Part shown: positions 10,297-18,298 of the stretch, piece by piece
Layout of the letters: each line of letters opens with the position of its first letter
How positions within the stretch are numbered: the first letter of the stretch is position 1
DNA from: Hypsibius dujardini
Taxonomy: Eukaryota > Tardigrada > Eutardigrada > Parachela > Hypsibiidae
Direction: 5' to 3'
Assembly (NCBI GenBank): GCA_001579985.1
Contig: LRSR01009070.1
Coordinates: 1 to 23,051, forward strand
DNA: 23,051 bases
Program-made: the position numbers and the translations under genes
Notes under the pieces: generated by a model
What the model saw: the letters and a program-made list of their open reading frames with translations, nothing else
Told to the model about the DNA's origin: nothing
The model's database searches: none

Positions 10297-13282
10297 ATGG
10301 CGACTACGCGACATGGAGGCGATTCGGATGATGTAGAATCGGACGGTGACTCATTCGAAAGTCTGATTCCACCGACGGCGGAATGCGCCCTGCGCTGCCA
10401 AAGATTCGCAGACGTCACGGGCACTAACGTAAGCAAGTATAGCATCTAATCGGTCGATCGTTTGATTGACGGATTTTCCACATGGAATGATTTTCACATG
10501 GTTCTTGCGTTTGGTCGGTGGATTGATTGTATGGCTACTTAATTGCCCGGATTGAATTATGAAAGCTTCACAAATTACTACTAGTACGAGCATTTAAGCT
10601 TCGCAGACGTCACGGGCACTAACGTAAGCAAGTATAGCGAAGGCACCTGATTGGTCGATCGCTTGCTTAACGGATTTTCCACATGGAATGATGCTCGCAT
10701 TTGTTCTTGTGTGCGGTCGGTTGATTGATTGTATGGACTGCATAATTACCCTGATTGAATTATGAAATTATTATGATTCAATTGCTTGATTGCTATTTGG
10801 GTTATAATTATGTCGCTCTATGTGGCGATCAATTGATTGATCTCTGGATGTTTAAAAGATCGGAGTGGGTTGAATTCCACCGTTGAGGTAATTGAATTAT
10901 TCTGGTATTCGTTGAAAGGATAAATTAAAATATGGAAATATAAATTTCGGTTCTTTTATAATTTGGTTAATTTTAACAAGCGTCTCAGTTTCACATAAAA
11001 ATTGGATCGGTCTGATGAGTGCCTCTTTTTAATTTTGCAGACAGCCATCGCGCAGACCTATTTGCAGGACAGGGCTTGGAACTTGGAGGTGCGCGGAAAT
11101 TCCCATTGCTTTTTGCGCCTAATAAATATTATTTTATAAATATTAACTAATCGTCGAAATGTAGTTGAGTGTTTCGGCCTACTTCATGGAGATGGACGAC
11201 GTCCGATCAGTGAGCACTGGTGAGGGCGCGGCGGTCGTCGGTGGTCCTGTGCCAAACGATGCAGGTGAGCCGGCACAGGACAATGAGGAGCCGATGGTCA
11301 TCGACGTCGACGCGATCCCCGATGCGAAAGGATGCGCCGAGATGGTTGCCAAATTTGTTAAGCAGACGGACACGAACTCGGATATTGCCGTGCCTTGTTT
11401 GGTCCGCCATAACTGGAATTTAGAGGTACGAAGTTCGAAGAGGTCCGAAGAAGAACACCTGTAGCGGAGCGTAAAGCTTGTTTCTATTTCACTTTGCAGA
11501 GCAGTATTCGTACGTTTCGTGACGGATCCCCGCATCGCAGTCGTCCCCCGCAGCCGCAGCTCACTAATCCCGCGCGGTGCGTAGTAAGATGGCCTATCTC
11601 CTTCTAGAGGTCCAGTTCCAAATTTTGCCACCGTCTTTTTTGTAATTGTAATTGACACTTGTCGACAAGGGTTGTTTTTCGTATGAAAAACAGTGGGCCC
11701 ACTACCGAGGTGAGTACATCAAGGAAGCGTGCCAATTGGGGCAGTGATGATGCCCCTGTTCAAAAGAAATCCATTTCCGAGGACTCTGCCTCGTCCACCA
11801 GGACTGCCTCATCCAATGGCGATGGGGATTCGATCAGTCGCAGCTCACGAAATGGCGATCCCGCTATGCCCAATTTGGGAAGTGGTGATGGACCGGGGAN
11901 NNNNAATTCCGGCCCGGCCCGGGCCCGGGGGTTGTAATTTACTGGTAGGGCCAAAAAACGGCCGTTAGAATCGCGACAGTACAGTACTAGTAAATCAGCT
12001 GAAAAAACTTCTTGTTTTCCTGAATCATTTCGCTTTATTTGCCGCAGTATAATTAATTACAACTGTTCACATAACTGTGTTATTTATTGAATACTATTTT
12101 GGCAGGGCTTGATCAACAAGGAATTGGCATCCGCACTCAAGAGGTCGTGGCTGAAATTTTGCGCAAGGACCCGGACGTTGTTCTGTTACAGGTACATACA
12201 ATCAACGACAAGATTGAGTACAGTGGAGGGTACGGGCAAAAGGGGCGGAGCATGGGGTGACATGTTTGAAAATGGAAGAAAGCAGAAAGAAAGCAACCGC
12301 TGCAGGTCAGGTGGTTGATTGTTTGATTATTTGAAACCACCCCTGCCCCCGCCCCTTTTGCCCATCCCCGAACCCTCCAGTGTACTCAATCTTGTCGTTG
12401 ACTGTACGGCTTCCCATTACTATCGTCTCATCAAACTCTCGCCACTGGTTAAGATGCTGCTTCGTGCTTCAGTGTCGACGTTGTTTTAGGAAGTTGTTCA
12501 AGAGAGCCGCGATATCTTGACTGCTCGCTTGGGTTCCGTCTACGGCTTTCACTTCGGCGAACAAGCACAGTACTACACCGCTATTCTGTTGAAGAAACGG
12601 ACTGTGCAGCTGGAGAGGAGTGATTTGTTCCCGTATCCCGACAGCACAATGGGTCGGAATTTGCTCACGGTGATGGTAAGCACATTGGAGACCTCCCTCT
12701 GTCTATATGTCAAAACAAAGAAGCTCAGAATGAAGGGACAAGCAAATGCGTGGCATTCATACTCTCAGAGACCATACTAGCATTTTGTGTGTGTGTCTTT
12801 GTAATTGTTAGGCCAGTTGGAGTGGGATCCCAATGACATTCATGACATCTCATCTGGAGTCGTGTAAAGAAGGCACCAAGGAGCGGCATGCTCAATTGGC
12901 GCTGTGCTTTCAGCGCATGACTGCTCAGAACGCCGTGCGGACCGTTTTGTTTGGTGGCGACCTGAACGCTCGAGAGACGCTGAGGGAGAACGACGTCAAG
13001 ATCGCCGGAGGATTGCCGGCTAACGTCAGGGATCTGTGGGTGGAAGGCGGATCCCGGCCCGAGGTCCGGTACACATGGGATTGTGCCACAAATGTCAACG
13101 CCGGCGCCTTGATTTCCCATGGCAAACCCCGGTGCCGTTTCGACCGGCTGTATCTACGTCCGAGTCAGCAGCAACAGCTGAGATTCAAATTCTTCGGGTT
13201 CGCTGGCATCGACAAAGTTCCTCATTCTCAGCGTTACGCCAGTGACCATTGGGGTCTGATGTCGGATTTCGAGAAAGTATAG
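10297..13282 (+). CDS. TDP2: Tyrosyl-DNA phosphodiesterase 2 (TDP2) with two UBA-like domains
   Basis: Exons: 10297-10428, 11041-11088, 11165-11425, 11500-11576, 11694 to the N gap (3' end lost), 12106-12191, 12490-12675, 12812-13282. TDP2 releases topoisomerase II trapped on 5' DNA ends by cutting the 5'-phosphotyrosyl bond, using a Mg-dependent endonuclease/exonuclease/phosphatase domain in the nucleus. Visible motifs are VVLLQ joined to E across exons 6/7, TSHLES, GGDLNAR and SDHWGL, in the family's order. The first motif (Trp-Asn-x-Asp-Gly) is not present and should fall in the gap, because exon 6 begins in phase after that Gly. The N-terminal part has two UBA-like domains where human TDP2 has one. 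A Ser-rich linker follows with RKR and QKK basic clusters that could be a nuclear signal. The 4/5 exon junction uses a GTGCGT donor and is the least sure of the splice joins. Confidence 0.93.
10405..10795. repeat. Tandem duplication covering the end of TDP2 exon 1 and its splice donor
   Basis: Bases 10405-10443 recur exactly at 10600-10638, 195 bp on. They include the last 24 coding bases of exon 1 and the GTAAGC donor. Weaker similarity continues in both units (shared ATTTTCCACATGGAATGAT and a run ending TTGAATTATGAAA). The second unit lies wholly in intron 1. Confidence 0.9.
11900..11904. other. Assembly gap (5 N) inside TDP2
   Basis: Five N bases in exon 5 of TDP2, followed by a stretch made almost only of G and C (11909-11933). 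No sequence from the gap to 12105 can encode the expected Trp-Asn-x-Asp-Gly motif, and the downstream frame soon meets a stop. Five N is therefore probably a placeholder for a longer missing piece. The GC-only flank may be contig-end artefact. Confidence 0.9.
12199..12404. mobile_element. Foldback MITE in TDP2 intron, TA-flanked
   Basis: A 206-bp non-coding element with long terminal inverted repeats. The left arm (12199 to about 12262) and right arm (about 12342 to 12404) pair over roughly 65 bases with few mismatches. Both ends share CA(A/G)TCAACGACAAGATTGAG, and TA flanks each side (12197-12198 and 12405-12406). That fits a Tc1/mariner-type MITE, although no transposase is present to prove the superfamily. 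A relative lies at 13533-13869. Confidence 0.8.
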
Positions 13283-14190
13283 TGCCAATGTCGGGAGAAA
13301 TCTTTCTGGTGGAAAGTTCTTTCGTTTCGAGCATAGTCCACGTTCCGAGTGCGTGTACCATTTTACTGGTAAACGCCCCCCCCCCTCAGAATAGTAGGAT
13401 GATGAAACCTGCCTTTAAATTGAATCTCTTTTAGCTAAATCTTGGTGTTGGAATCTTAATCTTCGCTGTAATCTCTTCAACTGGAATTCTGCGTTCCCTA
13501 CTAGTTTTGGCATGTGGTACACAGTACATGTACAATCAACGACAAAATTGAGTACACTGGAGGGTCCGGGGTATGGGTAGAAGGGGCGGAGCAGGGGGCG
13601 GTCAGGTGGTTGATTGTTCGATTGTTTGAGAAGCACCCTTGCTCCGCCCCTTTTGCCCATACCCTGGACCCTCCAGTGGAGAGTCCGGGGTATGGACAAA
13701 AGGGGCAGAGCATGGGGTGGTCAGGTGGCTGAGTACACTGGAGGGTCCGGGGTATGGGCAGAAGGGGCGGTCAGGTGGTTGATTGTTCGATTGTTTGAGA
13801 AGCACTCCTGCAACGCCCCTTTTGCCCATTCCCCGGACCCTCCAATGTACTCAATCTTGTAGTTGACTGTTTTGGGCTACTCCGGAGATATCATGTGTCA
13901 CTTCAGAGGATGATTGCAGTGTCCATGCACTCTGAGAAGGAACACAATAAGAAACTTTCTCTGTCCGCTCGGGATTCATTTTGGCTTTCGTGCTAATCAA
14001 ACAATCAACCCAACGCATTCCACTGCATTAGGCCTGTGCATATAGAACATGTTCATGTAGCTGTACATAATAAATAATGAAAAAGCAAACAAATTTCTTT
14101 TGCTTTCAGTTAAAACTAGGACAAATAAATGGTACGCAAGAAAAACAAAAGTATAACGAGATGATATTTTACACTTCTCCCCAGGGAGGA
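13283..14190. other. Spacer between convergent TDP2 and the unknown gene
   Basis: This holds the rearranged foldback element and otherwise A/T-rich sequence with no exon. AATAAA at 14069-14074 on the plus strand could end TDP2 transcripts; if so, the 3' UTR is about 800 bases and contains the element. No clear signal for the minus gene is seen close to its stop. Confidence 0.5.
13533..13869. mobile_element. Rearranged copy of the foldback MITE, two hairpins in tandem
   Basis: A 337-bp relative of the element in the TDP2 intron. Order: left arm (13533-13600), loop (13601-13635), right arm (13636-13679), a shortened left arm (about 13680-13733), a second left arm (13734-13770), an almost identical loop (13771-13805), and a right arm (13806-13869). 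The outermost bases also match the terminal repeat. The left side has TA at 13531-13532; the right side reads TT, so a target duplication is uncertain. It lies 250 bp past the TDP2 stop, possibly within its 3' UTR. Confidence 0.78.
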
Positions 14191-14658
14191 TCAGTCTCTG
14201 AATCCCAAAATCAGGTCAGACGAGCGAAACTTCCATTCATCCTCACGCAGGATTTTGTCCGCGGTGGCTCGCAGCTCCGCCATCAGGTTGAGATACTCTT
14301 TTTCGTCCATCGCTGCGACGTCGGCGGCGGTGGGGGGTAATACGCGGCCCATCGGTCCGGGACGTTTCATGCGGGACTCTATCTCTTCGGGGTCACTGGA
14401 ATACGACGCGGCGTCCGCATCCTTGTCCGCCGTGTCGGGTGAGCTGAAGAGCCGCCGAGGCATTATGCTGAGTTCGGGGGATGTCCGTGCGGTGGAGTCT
14501 CTGGCGCTGGACAGGAGCGAACTACCCGAAGCTAAATAAAGAGATGGTGAGAAAAATCCAAAATTCGAACTGGTGATTGATTGATTGATTGATTTGTAAT
14601 AAATAATTTTGCTTCCTTTACCGTTTCCGTGACGCGTGTTAGCACTAACAGGAGGCAT
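14191..14658 (-). CDS. Small protein of unknown family, 124 residues
   Basis: Two exons, 14658-14622 and 14531-14191, with GTAAAG donor and TTTAG acceptor, give 124 residues and a stop. I do not recognise the family. The N-terminal half is Ser- and Asp-rich and polar, with PRRLFSSPDTADKDADAAS. The C-terminal half is likely helical: a proline-bearing lead, RVLPPTAADVAAMDEKEY, then a charged amphipathic helix, and the last residues are LILGFRD. There is no signal peptide or membrane segment. The order acidic disordered N terminus then short conserved-looking helix suggests an adaptor or complex subunit, but this is inference. It is divergent from POP7 across a 693-bp spacer. The splice closing in frame and the abrupt change from low-complexity intron to balanced coding sequence are the main support that it is real. 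Confidence 0.7.
   Translation of the reverse strand: MPPVSANTRHGNGKGSKIIYYKSINQSITSSNFGFFSPSLYLASGSSLLSSARDSTARTSPELSIMPRRLFSSPDTADKDADAASYSSDPEEIESRMKRPGPMGRVLPPTAADVAAMDEKEYLNLMAELRATADKILREDEWKFRSSDLILGFRD
14573..14596. repeat. (TTGA)n microsatellite
   Basis: About six TTGA units inside the single intron of the unknown minus-strand gene. Confidence 0.9.
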
Positions 14659-15351
14659 CTTTAATGCTGGTAAGATATCTTTAGTTAATTAGATAAATTT
14701 TTCTATTGAACCAGAATTACAGAAACAACAATCTCTGCGACGTTATTGCAGTTTAGGAGAGACAACGATTGCCAGGAATAGCTGAAGAGTCTTAAGTCGA
14801 GGCGTCGAGCGTCACACGAGAGAGACGAAACACAAGCCAGAACCACAACACTGCGCATTGCACGAATGGTTGCACCGATCATTGCGCATTGCACACAATC
14901 CAGACTATCTTCGATTGCTTGCTTGATTGTCTGATTCAATTCGAAGAAACATAATTTGTCTTGATGACTCCTGAGTCGTGACGCTTTTCACGAATCTGGC
15001 TTTTTGGCTGAGGAAGATTTCACAGTTCATTTAATATATTCAATTGGCCCTGACTTTTGAACCACTGATCTATTATTTCTTTATCCCAAGAGATTTATCG
15101 AATTATCGAATCTCAGCTCGACAGTCGGGATAAATTCTGCGGTACGGGATTGTTACCGTTCCGTTCGTCGGTTGATTGAGGTATTGTGCTGCAAAATGTC
15201 GCACGTTTTTCTGTTCGTGCAACAATAATACTTTTACATAGTACAATAGCTAGTAACTGCTGTCCTTTTAGGAACTCGAGCGGCCCTGCTTGAAATTTTC
15301 GCACAGTGGTCGAGTCTATCTGTAAGAATTAAACAAACAGACCTGCAGAAG
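14659..15351. promoter_or_regulatory. Bidirectional spacer with two TGCGCATTGCAC copies
   Basis: Shared upstream region of the unknown minus gene and POP7. The 12-base word TGCGCATTGCAC occurs at 14852-14863 and 14883-14894, 31 bp apart. It resembles the NRF-1 type TGCGCA-based palindrome, which is common in bidirectional housekeeping promoters, but only one half-site fits well. The rest shows no TATA box and no coding exon. Confidence 0.35.
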
Positions 15352-15942
15352 ATGAGTGCGTCACCGGGACCCGGCACGACGGAGCAGCGACGACCGAACA
15401 ATAATAGTAATCGCAACCATCACGCCAACAAACGGGGAAACAGCCGCGGAAACCCCTACACCGGACCTGGAGCAGCTCCGCGGACCTCGCATCCTTCGAA
15501 TCCGGACACTGCAGCGCGGCGCACCTCTAAATTGGCTTACGACCCGGCGGAATATCAGTTAATCAGTCATTTACCACGACGCTTCCCGAAGGGGCCCGGC
15601 GACGTCTACCTCACCCTGAAGACGCCCTTCCGAGCGCAAATGCAAAAGTGCAAAAAGCTGCTGGAAGCCCCGGGATGCCGTGAGATTACCCTGCACGGCA
15701 TGGGGGCAGCTGTTAACAGGGCGGTTAATTTGGCGCTGCAGCTGCAGTCGGATTTCGGCGGCGATCTGTTGGAGCTGTCCCCGACGACCGGCAGTGTGGA
15801 GATGACGGATGAGCTGGAGCCGTTGCGCGACGATTTGGATCCGATTTCACAGTCGCGATTTGTTTCTGTTATCAAGATTAAAATTTCATTCACGAGGACA
15901 TTGGAAGATGTGGCAGCGCCGAAAGCAGCGCAGAAGACGTAA
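15352..15942 (+). CDS. POP7: Ribonuclease P/MRP protein subunit POP7 (Rpp20)
   Basis: A single exon of 196 residues. From about residue 63 it follows Rpp20: DPAEYQLISHLPRRFP, then DVYLTLKTPFRAQMQKC, then EITLHGMGAAVNRAVNLALQ and VEMTDELEPLRDD. This is an Alba-type fold that binds RNA as a heterodimer with Rpp25 in nuclear RNase P (5' maturation of tRNA) and RNase MRP (rRNA processing). Human Rpp20 has about 140 residues. Here an extra N-terminal stretch of about 55 residues is rich in Asn, Arg, Gly and Pro and probably disordered; it may add RNA contacts. There is also a slightly longer Ala/Lys tail. The ATG chosen is the first in the frame after a short 5' leader. No intron is needed, unlike the other genes here. 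Confidence 0.93.
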   Translation: MSASPGPGTTEQRRPNNNSNRNHHANKRGNSRGNPYTGPGAAPRTSHPSNPDTAARRTSKLAYDPAEYQLISHLPRRFPKGPGDVYLTLKTPFRAQMQKCKKLLEAPGCREITLHGMGAAVNRAVNLALQLQSDFGGDLLELSPTTGSVEMTDELEPLRDDLDPISQSRFVSVIKIKISFTRTLEDVAAPKAAQKT

Positions 15943-16105
15943 TTGTTGAGCATATTTCAACTGTCGCGTCTGTGCGATTCTACTATTTTACTTCCGACTA
16001 TTTTCTTGTATATTCTGTGACAAGATATGGAGGCGATTTCATTCTTTCATGTGTTTTCCGAAGAGGTTCTTGAGTCCAATCCATAGATCAATCTAGGCCA
16101 ATTCA

Positions 16106-16234
16106 GGTGGTGTGGGCCATGGTGTGGGCCGTGGTGTGGGCCGTGGTGTGGGCCATGGTGTGGGCCGTGGTGTGGGCCGTGTGGTGGACCGTGTGGTGGG
16201 CCGTGTGGTGGGCCATGTGGTGGGCCGTGTGGTG
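16106..16234. repeat. 12-bp G/T-rich minisatellite
   Basis: About ten units of GTGTGGGCC(A/G)TG, shifting half way to GTGGTGGGCCGT. The strand is strongly G+T biased. Located between POP7 and AP-3 delta. Confidence 0.92.
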
Positions 16235-16676
16235 CATTGCTTGTGTTTAAAAATTCATCAATCTACGAATCAATCGACGAATGTGCGTAACATTGAGGCA
16301 GCTACTTTAGAAACCTTGCTATTTACCTTAGGGAATAATGCTTAGAGATTGTTTAACAGCCATGCGTTTGTGGATCTATCACAATTAGCCACTTTCTGCA
16401 TTAAAAAATGGCCTTATTTTAACCTGGACCCTGTACAGGGCCAACGTGGAATAATTTCGTAGCAGATGCCTGCAAAAAATATGCAAACTCAGTTTTCAGC
16501 AGTCGGAGGATTTTTATAGAAATTAAAGGGAATCTGGATTAACCGATTAATCACAACGAGGCGATTCTGGAAAAGGGATAGCTGAGCTGCGTTATTGCAT
16601 CCCTCGATTGGTCTGCGTGGTGAGTTATTGATTTTTTTAGCTTGGCCGAAAAGAAGCTGCTGCTGTCATCCCGTTT

Positions 16677-16805
16677 CACGAATAGTCTCTCGTCTCACGA
16701 ATAGTCTCCCGTCTCACAAATAGTCTCCCGTCTCACGAATAGTCTCCCGTCTCATAAATAGTCTCCCGTCTCACGAATAGTCTCCCGTCTCACGAATAGT
16801 CTCCC
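16677..16805. repeat. 19-bp minisatellite
   Basis: Six full units and a partial seventh of CACGAATAGTCTCCCGTCT with one or two changes each, and no spacers. It starts about 385 bp before the AP-3 delta ATG. Confidence 0.95.
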
Positions 16806-17062
16806 TGATTTTCACGCCACCAGTGCCAACATATGTGTGAGAATGTGGGATCATCATCATAATACCGTATTGTTTCGTCTATTCCAGATTCTTATTATTA
16901 CTCTCTCTCTCTCTTCCTCTCCTCATTTCTGGAGGGCCTGCCACCTGCATAATTGATGCCAGGCTGAATGAAGGGGTGAATTACGCGCTGGGTGGTGGGT
17001 GTTAATTGCGTCCTCGGGGCTGATCTGCACACTGCATCCTTTTCCTGTGCTGCACTTCGGAA

Positions 17063-18251
17063 ATGGCCCTCCGTAAAGTCAAGGGGAACATTGAGCGGCT
17101 ATTCGATAAGAGCCTGACGGATCTGGTCAGGGGCATCAGGAACAATCGCGATAATGAGGTACGATTTTGCAGCATGTTTTGGAGGCTTTGGGCAGGTGGC
17201 CTGGTGGGTTGGTATTTAATGGAATCGCTCAATTGATTGATTGATTGATTGAATGTTTGATTGATTGATTGATTGAATGATTGATTGATTGATTGAATGT
17301 TTGATCAGGTGGCCTAGTGGGTTGGTATTTCATGGAAACGCTCAATTCATTGATTGAAGTTTGGTTTGAAAAGCATATCACATACGAAGCACGCTCCATT
17401 AGTTTATAGCAAACGAAGAGAGCATCGCCTTTTTCGCTTATGGAATTTCATTTGCACGTATTTGGCTGATTGATTATTCGGTTATGACTTTTTCAGAATA
17501 ATGATTGACGACAACCTGGTCATATCGTTTTTGTGTGTGTGTAGACAGACTGGAGACGATATACTGATCATTAAATTGACTTTCGATTGGTTCATTGATT
17601 AATTGAATGTTTTCTTCGTTCCACCTGTAAAATACAGGTGGGACTTTACAGGGATATTCCTGCTCTGCCTGAAAGTTAGTGCATTTAAACTCTCAATGTT
17701 TTCACTTTTGTGTAGGCCCGTTATATCGCCCAATGTATGGACGAGATCAAGCTAGAGCTGAAGCAGGACAACATTGCCGTCAAGACCAACGCCATCGAGA
17801 AGCTGGCCTATCTGCAGATGCTAGGCTATGACATCTCCTGGGCGGCCTTCAACATAATCGAGGTGATGAGCTCGACGAAATTCACCTGCAAACGGGTGGG
17901 CTACCTGGCTGCGGCGCAAACCTTCTCGGATGAGACCGACGTTTTGATGCTGACTACCAATATGATTAGGAAGGACATTACCTCGTCGAATTTGTACGAC
18001 GCTAGTATCGCCCTCGGCGGATTAGCCTGCTTCATTTCCAACGATTTAGCCCGCGACTTGGCCAACGATGCCATGTCGTTAATGACTTCATCGAAGGCAT
18101 ATGTCCGGAAGCGAGCGGTGTTACTCATGTATAAGGTGTTTTTGCGGTGAGTGTTAGACACGAGACAAATCGGCAGACTGACTGAGAGGACCGAAAGCCA
18201 GACGCGAAGACAAGCGGTCTGTCAGATAAATACATAGACAGACAGACAGAA

Positions 18252-18298
<47 letters not shown>

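Larger units (their letters stand above)
15943..17062. other. Spacer between POP7 and AP-3 delta; minisatellites only
   Basis: This should hold the POP7 3' UTR and the AP-3 delta promoter, both plus strand. I see two minisatellites (listed separately), a CT-rich run at about 16900-16922, and no exon. The open frame across 16112-16345 is repeat translation followed by unrelated sequence. Confidence 0.6.

Noticed and set aside
11942-12000. Possible small inverted repeat (tttactggta against tactagtaaa)
   Set aside because: Only ten bases with a mismatch, next to an assembly gap; too weak to call an element.
12109-12318. Open frame running from TDP2 exon 6 into the intron
   Set aside because: It is the wrong frame for TDP2 and continues into the foldback element.
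13514-13862. Overlapping Gly/Trp-rich frames on both strands
   Set aside because: They lie wholly in the inverted repeats of the rearranged foldback element and mirror each other because of that symmetry.
16677-16805. CRISPR-like array
   Set aside because: The 19-base units are directly joined with no spacers, and the setting is an animal genome: a minisatellite.
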